64,000 nt of DNA from Xylanibacter ruminicola (GCA_015060625.1 SUYC01000004.1:62001-126000), one strand, 5' to 3'; counted from the first letter of the stretch, positions 23,732 to 33,345 are shown. Program-made: numbers and translations. The notes: a model not told the origin generated them from the letters alone.

Positions 23732-24470
23732 TGTTTTCTTGAGCTTGAGCAGGAGTTGGTTGTACATCTTCAACAAGTCCGTTCTGACGAGCCTGAATCT
23801 CATTAGCTACCTGGTAGTACTGCTTCACGTAAGGATCGGCTTTAAACTTCTTGGTAGCCTTACTCATAATATCCTCGATCTGGGGAGTAAGGATAGGATA
23901 CTGGTAGCTGCCAGTGACCATCATAAAAACACCAGGACCAAGCACATTATCAAAGTTCTCGACAATAAAGTTAGTTACGAGCGAATCTTCCTGCATGGCA
24001 ATACGACTGGCCTCGGCAGAAAGCTGTCGATTAATCACATTCTCGTCAATTCCCTCAAGAAGCATCTGACTCTGCTTATGCGAGAGCTCGTTCAACTCGT
24101 TACCTAACTGATCGTGGCGCTTCATAAACTCATAAAGTTTTTCGTTAAGTGGTGAACCACTAACAGTACGGTTGGTATTGTCGATATGTATCTCGATATC
24201 ACCCTGTTCGATCACCACAGGCATCATCAATGGCTCATCGTCCATATACAGACTAGCCATTTTGATAGTATCGAGCAAACCGGCGAATTTAAATTTTCCA
24301 TGTACAACATCACACGAGTCGAGATTCTTCAACTCGTCGTTAACCATTGTTTTGAGGTAAAGCTTACTGCCATCGAGTGCCGACACAGAGGTTGCCCCCT
24401 GTATGTTGTACGATTCAGCACACGAAGCAAAAGCTACTGCTGATAGTAATGCGTAGAATATCTTGTTCAT
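23697..24470 (-). CDS. DUF4369 lipoprotein
   Basis: 257 residues. A lipoprotein signal (LLSAVAFASC, acylated Cys) is followed by the DUF4369 beta domain (GSKLYLKTMVNDELKNLDSCDV ... GKFKFAGLLD, about residues 20-120), then a helical region and a disordered end rich in Q, N and P. In Bacteroidetes DUF4369 often precedes a thioredoxin-like domain, but none is present here. It is likely anchored in the inner or outer membrane facing the periplasm. It overlaps dihydroorotase by 35 nt. Function unknown. Confidence 0.72.
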   Translation of the reverse strand: MNKIFYALLSAVAFASCAESYNIQGATSVSALDGSKLYLKTMVNDELKNLDSCDVVHGKFKFAGLLDTIKMASLYMDDEPLMMPVVIEQGDIEIHIDNTNRTVSGSPLNEKLYEFMKRHDQLGNELNELSHKQSQMLLEGIDENVINRQLSAEASRIAMQEDSLVTNFIVENFDNVLGPGVFMMVTGSYQYPILTPQIEDIMSKATKKFKADPYVKQYYQVANEIQARQNGLVEDVQPTPAQAQENNETPDSTRNAR

Positions 24471-24555
24471 AACATATTATTTTCGGCGCGAAATTACAAC
24501 TATATATTGAGGTATGAAAATAATTTTGCGCATTTTAAAACAAATGCGCAATCTT

Positions 24556-24957
24556 TTAATTATTTTTTGCCTCTTTCTCGAGTTCGCTACCAATTCGATG
24601 CATAGAATAAAGTTGCAGCAGGGCGGCTATCAGGAGCACGACAACCCACTTGTTATATACATATTCTATATACGTTATATAACTTAAGCCTAAGAAATTT
24701 CCCTTGCTAGCAAACATAAGCAAGGCAGCTACCAAAAAAAGCACATCGCTGATCAGCATCATACGCCGCAGGCGACGAATCGTGAAGTTCTGCCCCTCGT
24801 AGCGCTGCAGCATCTGCATAGAGCTGAAGCCCACAGCACCAATGGCAAAAATATAAGGAGCACTGCCCCATCCTAATAATGTAGTACCGGCTCCGACAGC
24901 CATTAAAAAGCCACCCAAAAGAAAGATGGCAGTTTGCAGTTTATTCAATTCTCTCAT
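24556..24957 (-). CDS. Four-helix membrane protein of unknown function
   Basis: 133 residues with four hydrophobic helices (TAIFLLGGFLMAVGAGTTLL, YIFAIGAVGFSSMQML, LISDVLFLVAALLMFA, WVVVLLIAALLQLYSM) and a charged tail. I do not recognise a family beyond 'conserved membrane protein'. Its start overlaps the end of the DivIC/FtsB gene by 17 nt, so it is co-translated with it and may act in the same envelope or division process, by context only. Confidence 0.7.
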   Translation of the reverse strand: MRELNKLQTAIFLLGGFLMAVGAGTTLLGWGSAPYIFAIGAVGFSSMQMLQRYEGQNFTIRRLRRMMLISDVLFLVAALLMFASKGNFLGLSYITYIEYVYNKWVVVLLIAALLQLYSMHRIGSELEKEAKNN

Positions 24958-25300
24958 TGGTCTCTAAAGGTTTAGCTTCGCGATCATCATCGCTCAATAC
25001 AAAAATATCTTCATCGTCGGCCTTCATAAAATAACGTTCTCGTGCTATTTTCATAATAGCCTTTGGATTACGGTCCAGTTCCTTAATCTGAGCCTGATCG
25101 CGATAAAAATCAGCCTCAAACTGTTCTTTCTCTTCTGTGAGTTCAGCTATACGCTGACGGTATTTAAAATGGCTCCACAAACTATTATCGTCGAGAAAGC
25201 CAACCAGCAGCACGCCAACAACACATACCACGGCATACTTAAAGTAAACCGATCGCCACACCATCAGTGCGTATGCCTTGATACTCAATAAAACTTTCAT
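24941..25300 (-). CDS. Septum formation initiator, FtsB/DivIC family
   Basis: 119 residues: short cytoplasmic end, one membrane helix (YAVVCVVGVLLVGFL), then a coiled coil (YRQRIAELTEEKEQFEADFY) and the family motif NPKAIMKIARERYFMK, where FtsB/DivIC have a conserved E-R/K-Y-x-M segment. These proteins bridge the divisome with FtsL and FtsQ at the septum. The size and order fit. It overlaps the small membrane protein gene downstream and diverges from dnaX. Confidence 0.88.
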   Translation of the reverse strand: MKVLLSIKAYALMVWRSVYFKYAVVCVVGVLLVGFLDDNSLWSHFKYRQRIAELTEEKEQFEADFYRDQAQIKELDRNPKAIMKIARERYFMKADDEDIFVLSDDDREAKPLETNERIE

Positions 25301-25337
25301 ACGTTCATCAATTTGCCTGCAAAGTTATAGTTTTTTT

Positions 25338-25413
25338 GGCACTGATTACACGGATTAACACAGATTAATAATAATTTTCTAAAAAAATCCGTATAATCCG
25401 CGCAATCCGTGCC
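25338..25413. repeat. Long inverted repeat B, unit ACACGGATTA, upstream of dnaX
   Basis: Arms GGCACTGATTACACGGATTA and AATCCGCGCAATCCGTGCC pair over about 29 nt with a few mismatches and a one-base shift; each arm is a tandem of a CGGATTAxA-like unit. It ends 10 nt upstream of the dnaX -7 element. Same layout as repeats A and C. Confidence 0.78.
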
Positions 25414-25423
25414 TAATTTTCTG

Positions 25424-25431
25424 TATCTTTG
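25424..25431 (+). promoter_or_regulatory. -7 element (TATCTTTG) for dnaX
   Basis: TATCTTTG 24 nt upstream of the dnaX ATG; the expected -33 position is inside inverted repeat B. Confidence 0.6.
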
Positions 25432-25455
25432 CACCACGAAATTAAATTTAGCTTT

Positions 25456-27279
25456 ATGGAATATATCGTTTCGGCCAGAAAATACCGTCCGCTGAGCTTT
25501 GATACAGTGGTAGGACAAACTGCCCTCACTACAACACTGAAGAACGCAGTGAAGAGTGGAAAATTGGCTCATGCCTATCTGTTCTGCGGACCGCGTGGTG
25601 TGGGTAAAACCACCTGCGCACGCATCTTTGCAAAGGCTATCAACTGCCAACACCCTACAGCAGAGGGCGAGGCTTGTAATGAGTGTGAATCGTGCCAAAG
25701 TTTTAACGAGCAGCGCTCACTGAACATCTTTGAGCTCGACGCTGCTTCGAACAACTCGGTTGAACACATCAAAACGCTGATGGAGCAAACTCGCATTCCA
25801 CCTCAGTTGGGCAAGTATAAGGTATTTATTATCGACGAGGTACACATGCTTTCGACAGCCGCTTTCAACGCATTTCTGAAGACGCTTGAGGAGCCACCCG
25901 CACACGTCATCTTTATCCTAGCTACAACAGAGAAGCATAAGATCTTGCCTACCATCCTGAGCCGCTGCCAGATATACGACTTTGAGCGTATGTCCATTCG
26001 CAATACCATCGACCACCTGAAGCATGTGGCCAACCAAGAAGGTATTACTTATGAGGAGCAGGCACTGGCCGTAATAGCCGAAAAAGCCGACGGCGGTATG
26101 CGCGATGCACTCTCTATTTTTGACCAGGTAGCATCGTTCTGTCAGGGCAACATCACCTATGAAAAGGTGATTGAGGACCTGAACGTGCTAGACAGCGAAA
26201 ACTACTTTAAGATTATCGACCTGGCTATTAATAATAAGGTGAGCGAAATCATGGTGCTGCTGAACGGTGTGATTAACAAAGGCTTTGATGGTGGACTGAT
26301 GATTCAGGGATTGGCCAAGCACGTGCGCAACGTATTAATGGCACGTGACCCTCAGACACTTCCACTGCTGGAGGTGAGTGACCAAATGCGCACACGCTAC
26401 GAAGAACAGGCAAAGACATGCCAGATATCATTCCTGTACGACGCCCTGAAACTGATGAACCAGTGCGACATCAATTATAGGCAATCGAGCAACAAGCGAC
26501 TGCTAGTAGAGTTGACACTGATTGAGATCGCTCAGATAACACAACCTGCAGAAGATGGAGCGAGCGCGGGGCGCAAGCCCCGACAACTAAAATCCCTGTT
26601 TAAGAATATGATTCAGCAACAGAAGCCCAAGAACGCAGCCAAACAGGTAGCTGCGGCTAATGTTGCTGCTTCAACCCAAAAGTTGGCCGAATCGGCCAAA
26701 GAAGTAAGTTCTTTGAATTCTTCTAGCCAAGCAAACCAAGCCAATTCATCCAGTCAGGCTAATTCTGCTAACCAGGCTAACCCCAAACTATCGCTTGGTG
26801 GCATAGGATTCTCGTGGAAAAAGCTACGCCAGCAGGATAATGGCACACAGAAGAGCAACATGCAGATTATACCAGGATCGACAAACATGCCAACTGGGCA
26901 GGAAAGTACGAACAGCGCCCAGTTTACCCAAACCGACCTGGAGTATCAATGGATGGCCATGTGTAACCGTATGCCACAAAAACTGAGTGGTATTGCTACC
27001 CGTATGAAGAACATGAACCCTGAGATAACGGACTTCCCTATAATTGAAGTGTTGGTGGATAACGACCTCATCAAACAAGAGATTGAAGATATCCAAAAGA
27101 GCATAACCAAAACACTTCAGATATATCTGCGCAACAACCAGATAAAAATAACTGTTCGTGTAGCTGAACAAAAGGAACACATAAAGATACTATCGCGACG
27201 CGAACAGTTTGAGCAGATGGCAGAAAAAAATGCTGCAGTAGCAAAGCTACAGGAGGTATTTGATTTAGAACTGGCTTGA
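25456..27279 (+). CDS. dnaX: DNA polymerase III subunit gamma/tau
   Basis: 607 residues from the ATG at 25456 (MEYIVSARKYRPLSF); the nine-residue longer start overlaps the promoter. Clamp-loader ATPase with Walker A CGPRGVGKTTCARI, a zinc module (CQHP, CNECESC), Walker B FIIDEVHML and sensor SRC motif ILSRCQIYDF. Domain III follows, then a linker rich in Ser/Gln/Asn (LNSSSQANQANSSSQANSA) and a C-terminal domain for polymerase binding. It assembles the replisome clamp loader. A long hairpin overlaps its stop codon. Confidence 0.95.
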   Translation: MEYIVSARKYRPLSFDTVVGQTALTTTLKNAVKSGKLAHAYLFCGPRGVGKTTCARIFAKAINCQHPTAEGEACNECESCQSFNEQRSLNIFELDAASNNSVEHIKTLMEQTRIPPQLGKYKVFIIDEVHMLSTAAFNAFLKTLEEPPAHVIFILATTEKHKILPTILSRCQIYDFERMSIRNTIDHLKHVANQEGITYEEQALAVIAEKADGGMRDALSIFDQVASFCQGNITYEKVIEDLNVLDSENYFKIIDLAINNKVSEIMVLLNGVINKGFDGGLMIQGLAKHVRNVLMARDPQTLPLLEVSDQMRTRYEEQAKTCQISFLYDALKLMNQCDINYRQSSNKRLLVELTLIEIAQITQPAEDGASAGRKPRQLKSLFKNMIQQQKPKNAAKQVAAANVAASTQKLAESAKEVSSLNSSSQANQANSSSQANSANQANPKLSLGGIGFSWKKLRQQDNGTQKSNMQIIPGSTNMPTGQESTNSAQFTQTDLEYQWMAMCNRMPQKLSGIATRMKNMNPEITDFPIIEVLVDNDLIKQEIEDIQKSITKTLQIYLRNNQIKITVRVAEQKEHIKILSRREQFEQMAEKNAAVAKLQEVFDLELA

Positions 27280-27306
27280 GTTTCAATAACTCAAGCCAGT
27301 TTCTTT
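27270..27306 (+). terminator. Terminator overlapping the dnaX stop codon
   Basis: ACTGGCTTGAG, 9-nt loop, CTCAAGCCAGT, then TTCTTTTC. The 11-bp stem includes the TGA of dnaX and may also end the opposing receiver-gene transcript. Confidence 0.75.
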
Positions 27307-27310
27307 TCTA

Positions 27311-27667
27311 TTACTCTCCGAGCAGTTTCTTAAGCAGTGCCATGCACTCGTCGCGATTAACTGGCTTTGAGAGGAATCCACAACAACCAGCCTGTTCGGC
27401 AGCAGTACGGTCACTATCAAAAGCATTGGCCGTAAGGGCAACAACTGGCAGATCAGGATGTTTTTCCTTGATCAGGCGCGTGGCCTGCAATCCATCCATG
27501 ACAGGCATCTTAATGTCCATCAGCACCAAATCGTAAGCATTGGCATCTACCATATCCACTGCTATCTGACCATTCTTGGCGCGTTCATACTCAAAATCTT
27601 TCTTGAGCAAATACGTCATTAATACGTAATTGCTGTCATTGTCTTCAGCTACTAAAATTTTTTTCAT
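27311..27667 (-). CDS. Single-domain response regulator receiver
   Basis: 118 residues, a CheY-like receiver and nothing else. Acidic pocket in VAEDND, phospho-acceptor Asp in LVLMDIKMPVMDG, Thr in VVALTANAF and Lys in FLSKPV are all present. With no output domain it must act through protein contact or as a phosphate relay. It is the last gene in a kinase, sugar transporter, receiver operon, 10 nt after xylE, so its partner is most likely the kinase at 29156-30997. Confidence 0.9.
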   Translation of the reverse strand: MKKILVAEDNDSNYVLMTYLLKKDFEYERAKNGQIAVDMVDANAYDLVLMDIKMPVMDGLQATRLIKEKHPDLPVVALTANAFDSDRTAAEQAGCCGFLSKPVNRDECMALLKKLLGE

Positions 27668-27677
27668 GTGTCAAAAG

Positions 27678-29159
27678 TTATTTGTTAGTAAGTTTATCTT
27701 TCCACATCTTACTCATATCTTCGAGTGTCTTACCCTTTGTCTCTGGTACCAGACGCCATACAAACAGAGCAGCCACTACACAGATAATACCATATAGTCC
27801 GTAGGTGAACCAGTGACCAAAGTCGTCACCCTCAGTCAGATGCATGTTGAACATGGGGACAAACGATGAGCTGACGATGAAGTTTGAAATCCACTGGAAT
27901 GCCACAGCAATAGCGACAGCGCCACCACGAATAGTATTGGGGAATATTTCGGCAATAAGTACCCAGGTAATGGGGCCCCACGAGAACATAAAAGAAGCCG
28001 AATATACTAACAGCGATGCAGCTGTAAGCATTTCGAAACCGGCATGTCCGAAGGTAACTGCTACACCAAAAGCACCAAGTGCCATTCCCAACGAACCGCT
28101 AATCAACAAAGGCTTACGTCCCCACTTCTCGACGGTGAACACAGCCACCAAGGTGAACGTAATATTAATAACACCCATAAATACAGTAAGAATCATGGGG
28201 TTATCCATACCCATATCACCAAAGATACGTGGTGCATAGTAAAGCACAGCATTGATACCTACAGCCTGCTGGAATACAGAGAGCATGATACCCACAAAGA
28301 TGCAAAGTGCGCCATAGGTAAGTAGTTTCTCAGTCTTAACCACCATGGTGTCCTTGATATCCTGTAGAATCTGCTGAGCCTTCACTGATCCGTTAATCTT
28401 AGCCAGAATACCCTCGGCTTTCTTATCCTCGCCAATAGAAACAAGGTAACGTGGAGTTTCGGGTACAAAGCATATGAGCAGTGCAAACAAGCCCGCAGGT
28501 ACAGCCTCGCTACCAAACATATAGCGCCAACCTGTGGTAACAGTCCACTGAGCAGCGGGGGTAATGTCAGCAATCTGCTTACCAATATCCTCAACCAACG
28601 GCTGCAGATGGTCGCCCAAAATAAAGAAGTTAACAAAGTAAACCACCAGCTGACCGAAGATGATAGCAAATTGGTTCCAACTTACAAGCATACCACGAAT
28701 ATTTGAGGGAGCCACCTCGCCAATGTACATAGGACAGATGGCAGAGGCCAGACCTACACCAACACCACCGATAACTCGGTAGAAGTTGAACATCAGAGCC
28801 AGTGTGTAAGTAGGTTGTCCATACTCGAAGAACAGAAATTCGGGGTCCATAGAACCTAATGCTGAGATAAAGAACAGCAAGCCAGCTACAATTAGTGACC
28901 TTTTACGTCCCAGGTTAGTGGCCAGGAATCCAGAAATTGCCGATCCAATGATACAGCCAATCAGGGCTGAGGCAGAGGTAAAACCATGCCATCCATCGGT
29001 GTAATCAAAGTCTTGTGCCGTTTTAAAGAACGCCTGTAAACCCTTTTCAGCACCAGAGATAACAGCGGTGTCGTAACCGAACAACAGGCCACCCAATACG
29101 GCGACCATAACAATTGAAATGAGGTAGGCTTTGCTACCTTGTTCTGCTTTTTGATTCAT
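27678..29159 (-). CDS. xylE: Sugar:proton symporter, XylE-like
   Basis: 493 residues with 12 membrane segments and sugar-porter signatures: GGLLFGYDTAVISG in TM1, LGRKRSLIVAG in loop 2-3, FYRVIGGVGVGLASAICPMYIGE with the conserved PMYIGE, QQAVGINAVLYYAPRIF in TM7 and VPETKGKTLEDM after TM12. It most resembles XylE-type D-xylose symporters. Its start overlaps the end of the sensor kinase gene by 4 nt (ATGA), and a receiver gene follows, so sugar uptake and signalling are made from one message. A GH51 arabinofuranosidase lies divergently upstream, in line with pentose use. Confidence 0.88.
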   Translation of the reverse strand: MNQKAEQGSKAYLISIVMVAVLGGLLFGYDTAVISGAEKGLQAFFKTAQDFDYTDGWHGFTSASALIGCIIGSAISGFLATNLGRKRSLIVAGLLFFISALGSMDPEFLFFEYGQPTYTLALMFNFYRVIGGVGVGLASAICPMYIGEVAPSNIRGMLVSWNQFAIIFGQLVVYFVNFFILGDHLQPLVEDIGKQIADITPAAQWTVTTGWRYMFGSEAVPAGLFALLICFVPETPRYLVSIGEDKKAEGILAKINGSVKAQQILQDIKDTMVVKTEKLLTYGALCIFVGIMLSVFQQAVGINAVLYYAPRIFGDMGMDNPMILTVFMGVINITFTLVAVFTVEKWGRKPLLISGSLGMALGAFGVAVTFGHAGFEMLTAASLLVYSASFMFSWGPITWVLIAEIFPNTIRGGAVAIAVAFQWISNFIVSSSFVPMFNMHLTEGDDFGHWFTYGLYGIICVVAALFVWRLVPETKGKTLEDMSKMWKDKLTNK

Positions 29160-30997
29160 AACTCATTATTTGTTTTAAGTTTAATTGGCAAACTAAGTGT
29201 AAAGGTGGTACCGGCAGCAGATGTTTCATCGAGCACAAGGGTGCCACCTAACTTTACCACTGTTTCGTGACAGTAGGCCAGTCCCAGCCCTAATCCCTCC
29301 TTAAATTCATCAACCTTGGTAAAACGGTTGAAGATAGTATCAATCTTATCGGAAGGAATACCACAGCCCGTATCTTGGATGGTGAAGTGGAAATAGTTTT
29401 TATCTTTACTCAAGGTAAGACGGATATAGCCATCATCGGTGAATTTAGCAGAATTCTCTAAAATATTACCCAACATCTGCAACAGGCTATCACTGTTGGT
29501 GGTGAGTGTCTTACTTTGCCCTTCAGCCATATCAACCAGCTCCAGTCTCACACGATTAGGATCTACAGGCGGCATGGCGCTCATCGCTTTATGACAGATG
29601 TCAAGAGCATCGGTCTCTTCTACATCCTTCAACAAATCCTTGGTATGTTCATTGGCCATCGCCAGCATTTTGTTGACCAACGATGTTATCTGACGGGTAT
29701 TCTTTCCAATGGTATCAGCCAGACTCTCACGCTCCTCGGGCTCAAACTCGGCATTAGGTTCCATCAACACTTGAGTAAATCCATTAATAATGTTAAGAGG
29801 AGTACGTATCTCATGACTTACACTACGGATAAACTCTGTTTTCATTTCATCAGCTGCAGCCACCTGCTTATAGGCGCGCTTCAATTCTTTATTCTTATTT
29901 AGCAGCATTTCCTGGTAACGGCGTTTGCCATAGATCGACAATGCCAGCCCCACTATCAGCATCAGCGCCAAGACCATGGCAATCACCAACACGATATTCA
30001 TGATATGGGCAGCTTTCTGCTTCTGGTTTAGCAAGAACATCTCTTCCTCCTGATTCTGAATATTCTCTGCAATAATCACACCTGTTATTGAATCACGTGT
30101 ATGCATCAGTTCACGCTGCATCAAGAAAGCCTTTTCAGTTTCACCTAAATAGGTATAGATATCACAACTAACCAGATAACGTTCTTTCAGGTTTGGCAGA
30201 TCATCAACTTCGGCCAGAGCCTTTTGTTTACCGTCATTAAGTAGTGTTTTATAGATACGGGCATAGGGCAAGAAAATGTCACCCTGAGGATTGGCATTCA
30301 TCGCATCTGCTTGTTCGGCAAGAGCTATATTTTTTCGGAACTCGTCGTATTTATGCTGTTTAAACATCACAATTGATTTCATGGCATAGGCATCTGCCAA
30401 TCCGCGCCAGTAGTCCTTTTGCCCTTTGTTGCGCGCCAGTTCCTCTAAGTCTTTCTCAAGCCATTTCAGTGTTTCTTCACTGTTATTATTAAGCTGTATA
30501 TGCGCCATTCCCAAGTACAGGAAGCTCAGACCTTCCTGCTCATACTTGGTGCCTTTTATAAGTTCGATAGCCTTTTCAAATTCCTTCAGAGCACCAGGAA
30601 TATTACCACAAGCATTATACACATGTCCAAGCATCTTAGGCGCCAAGAACTGCTCATCCTTAGCCTCAGCACGACGACGAACCAGATCGTCCTTCATCGT
30701 GTTAGCAATATGATAAGCATCATGAATATTCATACGGTCGAGATTGTACATCACACCACAAACCCACGAGTCGTAATAGCCAGCATTATCCTTACACTCT
30801 ATACAATGTGCCTGATAAGCCCAGCAAGCAGCATATAATTTATGAGAGTCATCCTGCAAACAGGCTGCCCACATTGCATCACGCAACTTATTGTGCTTGG
30901 CGGTATCTTTGCAGGCTGCAGTCTGAGCCACCGCAGGTATTGTTACCAGCAGCGTTGCAGTACATAATATATATTTTATCCAATGGTTCAAAGTCAT
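29156..30997 (-). CDS. TPR-containing membrane sensor histidine kinase
   Basis: 613 residues. A signal peptide (CTATLLVTIPAVAQT) leads to a periplasmic part built of TPR-like helices (about residues 40-320; GNIPGALKEFEKAIELI is one), then a membrane helix (MNIVLVIAMVLALMLIVGLAL), HisKA with His in RSVSHEIRTPLNI and HATPase with NILENSAKF and GLGLGLAYCHETV. It is the first gene of the operon kinase, xylE, receiver. The sensor likely monitors periplasmic state linked to sugar supply, an inference from the operon. Confidence 0.9.
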   Translation of the reverse strand: MTLNHWIKYILCTATLLVTIPAVAQTAACKDTAKHNKLRDAMWAACLQDDSHKLYAACWAYQAHCIECKDNAGYYDSWVCGVMYNLDRMNIHDAYHIANTMKDDLVRRRAEAKDEQFLAPKMLGHVYNACGNIPGALKEFEKAIELIKGTKYEQEGLSFLYLGMAHIQLNNNSEETLKWLEKDLEELARNKGQKDYWRGLADAYAMKSIVMFKQHKYDEFRKNIALAEQADAMNANPQGDIFLPYARIYKTLLNDGKQKALAEVDDLPNLKERYLVSCDIYTYLGETEKAFLMQRELMHTRDSITGVIIAENIQNQEEEMFLLNQKQKAAHIMNIVLVIAMVLALMLIVGLALSIYGKRRYQEMLLNKNKELKRAYKQVAAADEMKTEFIRSVSHEIRTPLNIINGFTQVLMEPNAEFEPEERESLADTIGKNTRQITSLVNKMLAMANEHTKDLLKDVEETDALDICHKAMSAMPPVDPNRVRLELVDMAEGQSKTLTTNSDSLLQMLGNILENSAKFTDDGYIRLTLSKDKNYFHFTIQDTGCGIPSDKIDTIFNRFTKVDEFKEGLGLGLAYCHETVVKLGGTLVLDETSAAGTTFTLSLPIKLKTNNEL

Positions 30998-31029
30998 TCT
31001 ATAAATAGGTTATTTAGAAAAATTCTCCG

Positions 31030-31061
31030 CAAAAGTAACGTTTTTCTGCGAAATCGCCAAA
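31030..31061 (-). promoter_or_regulatory. Promoter of the kinase-xylE-receiver operon
   Basis: On the minus strand TTTG (31061-31058), 20 nt, TACTTTTG (31037-31030), about 33 nt before the kinase ATG. Full consensus. Confidence 0.8.
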
Positions 31062-31121
31062 CTTTTTTAAGCAATAAATGTTATTTTTCGTATAAACTAT
31101 ATTTTTCTCGGGATTTTTATG

Positions 31122-31129
31122 TATTTTTG
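31122..31129 (+). promoter_or_regulatory. -7 element (TATTTTTG) for the GH51 gene
   Basis: TATTTTTG 32 nt upstream of the ATG at 31161; no TTTG at -33 seen. Confidence 0.5.
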
Positions 31130-31160
31130 TACCCGCTGACAACTAATTACAAAACGCTAT

Positions 31161-33170
31161 ATGAAACATTTATCAACAATCCTGTTGCTTGCAGCCAGTA
31201 TGAGCACTGGAGCACAGACTCACGTTTTTGACGTGAACACCAAGAAATTAGGGGCACCCGTACAGCCTACGATGTACGGTATCTTTTTCGAGGATATCAA
31301 TTATGCAGCTGATGGCGGTCTTTATGCCGAGCTTGTGATGAACCGCTCGTTTGAGTATCCTAACCACTTTGCAGGATGGGATGTATCGGGCAACGTAACG
31401 ATTAAGGAAGATGGTCCGTTTGAGCGTAATCCTCACTACGTACGTATGTCACCTACCGGTCATAGCGATAAGCACTCGATGATTGAGAATCGCGGATTCT
31501 TCGGCATGGGCGTTAAGGGTGGACAGGAATACCGTTTCTCGGTTTGGGCACGTGTTCCTGATGGCGGCAAGGCTACGCTGTGGATCGATTTGGTTGACAA
31601 CGCCACAATGGGCGAGGACCAGAAGCTGTGCAATGCTGGCATAGAAGTGAGCGGCAGCGAGTGGAAAAAGTACACAACCACACTAAAACCCAAGACCACC
31701 TTTGCAAAAGCGCATCTGCGCGTATGGGCAGACAGCAATGTTACCACCGACGTAGAGCACGTAAGTTTGTTCCCAACCGACACTTGGAAAGGTCGCGAGA
31801 ACGGTATGCGTAAAGATTTAGCCCAGGCTTTGTTCGACATGCACCCAGGTGTATTCCGTTTCCCTGGAGGTTGTATCGTTGAGGGTACCGACCTGGCTAC
31901 ACGTTATCAATGGAAGAACACCGTTGGTCCTGTTGAGAACCGTCCACTGAACGAGAACCGCTGGCACTATACATTCACCAATCGCTATTTTCCAGATTAC
32001 TATCAGAGTTACGGATTAGGATTCTTTGAGTTCTTCCAACTGTGTGAGGACTTTGGCTCAGAGGCCCTGCCTGTTATCTCATGCGGACTCTCATGTCAGT
32101 TCCAGAACCCTGATCCAACTAAGCCTGGTGTACACGTAGCACTGGAGGATCTGGAGCCATACATCCAGGATGCGCTCGATCTGATTGAATTCGCTAATGG
32201 TCCAATTGAGAGCAAATGGGGCAAGGTGCGTGCCGAGATGGGGCATGCAGAACCATTCAATCTGAAGTACCTTGGTGTGGGCAACGAACAGTGGGACTAC
32301 GACGAGCAGCACGGTGGCTTCGGTCCTGTATTCACAGCACGCCTGAAGAAATTCAGCGATGCCATCCGCAAGAAGTATCCTAATATCAAACTGATTGGCA
32401 CCACCGGTCCAAACTCAGAGGGTTGGGATTTCGATCTACTACAGCCCCGTATGAAGGAACTGAAGGTGGATTTGTACGACGAGCACTACTATCGCAACGA
32501 GAAGTGGTTCCTAAGCCACGGTTTACGTTACGACTCATACGACCGCAAGGGACCGAAAGTGTTTGCTGGTGAGTATGCTTGTCATGGCAGCAACAACCAC
32601 AAGTGGAACCACTACTACACCTCTCTATTAGAAGCAGCCCACATGACTGGTATCGAGCGTAATGCCGACATCGTTCACATGGCTACTTATGCCCCACTCT
32701 TTGCACATGTTGAAGGTTGGCAGTGGCGCCCGGATGCCATCTGGTACGACAACCTGCGCATGTTCAAGTCGGTTAGCTACTACGTCCAGCAGCTCTATGC
32801 CATGAACAAGGGTACCAATGTACTCCAGCTCACCATGAACAAGAAACCTGTAGCAGGTCAACCTGGTCAGGATGGACTGTTTGCGTCGAGCGTATGGGAT
32901 GCAGCAACAGGCGAAGTGATTGTAAAGGTAGTAAACACTGGCGACCAGACTCAGCCCGTTAGTATTCAGTTAAATGGTATCAAGGGCACTCGCACAGCTA
33001 ATACCATCACACTTTGCCACGACGGTATGGACGACGAGAACACCCTCGACCAGCCAGAAAAGATCATCCCTCAGTCAGGCACATGTCAGGTTGAAGCAGG
33101 TAAACAAGCATCGGTTATCAACGACAATCTTCCTGCCAAGAGCTTCCGCATTTACAAGATAAAAAAATAA
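31161..33170 (+). CDS. Alpha-L-arabinofuranosidase, GH51
   Basis: 669 residues with a signal peptide (STILLLAASMSTGAQT). GH51 start YGIFFEDINYAADGGLYAELV, then an inserted carbohydrate-binding (CBM4/9-like) domain about residues 60-205 (QEYRFSVWARVPDGG), then the catalytic barrel: acid/base Glu376 in GVGNEQ and nucleophile Glu471 in FAGEYA, and a C-terminal beta domain. It removes arabinofuranose side chains from arabinan or arabinoxylan. The acid/base and nucleophile are assigned by motif. The divergent xylE-kinase operon suggests joint pentose use. A terminator follows. Confidence 0.92.
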   Translation: MKHLSTILLLAASMSTGAQTHVFDVNTKKLGAPVQPTMYGIFFEDINYAADGGLYAELVMNRSFEYPNHFAGWDVSGNVTIKEDGPFERNPHYVRMSPTGHSDKHSMIENRGFFGMGVKGGQEYRFSVWARVPDGGKATLWIDLVDNATMGEDQKLCNAGIEVSGSEWKKYTTTLKPKTTFAKAHLRVWADSNVTTDVEHVSLFPTDTWKGRENGMRKDLAQALFDMHPGVFRFPGGCIVEGTDLATRYQWKNTVGPVENRPLNENRWHYTFTNRYFPDYYQSYGLGFFEFFQLCEDFGSEALPVISCGLSCQFQNPDPTKPGVHVALEDLEPYIQDALDLIEFANGPIESKWGKVRAEMGHAEPFNLKYLGVGNEQWDYDEQHGGFGPVFTARLKKFSDAIRKKYPNIKLIGTTGPNSEGWDFDLLQPRMKELKVDLYDEHYYRNEKWFLSHGLRYDSYDRKGPKVFAGEYACHGSNNHKWNHYYTSLLEAAHMTGIERNADIVHMATYAPLFAHVEGWQWRPDAIWYDNLRMFKSVSYYVQQLYAMNKGTNVLQLTMNKKPVAGQPGQDGLFASSVWDAATGEVIVKVVNTGDQTQPVSIQLNGIKGTRTANTITLCHDGMDDENTLDQPEKIIPQSGTCQVEAGKQASVINDNLPAKSFRIYKIKK

Positions 33171-33192
33171 TCAAAGATATCGCAACAAACTG

Positions 33193-33222
33193 GAGTCCCG
33201 CTATATAGCGGGATTCTTTTTT
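33193..33222 (+). terminator. Terminator after the GH51 gene
   Basis: TCCCGC-TATATA-GCGGGA hairpin followed by TTCTTTTTT, 25 nt after the stop. Confidence 0.85.
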
Positions 33223-33310
33223 ATAACCCTATATAAATGATACAGGCGCGCGTACAGTTAAATATTCTAAAATAGTAATGATGCATATCGATAATTATTA
33301 ATAAAATATG

Positions 33311-33318
33311 TACTTTTG
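33311..33318 (+). promoter_or_regulatory. -7 element (TACTTTTG) for the 33346 gene
   Basis: TACTTTTG 28 nt before the ATG. Confidence 0.5.
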
Positions 33319-33345
33319 CAGGTCAAAAAATTGTAATATCACTAT

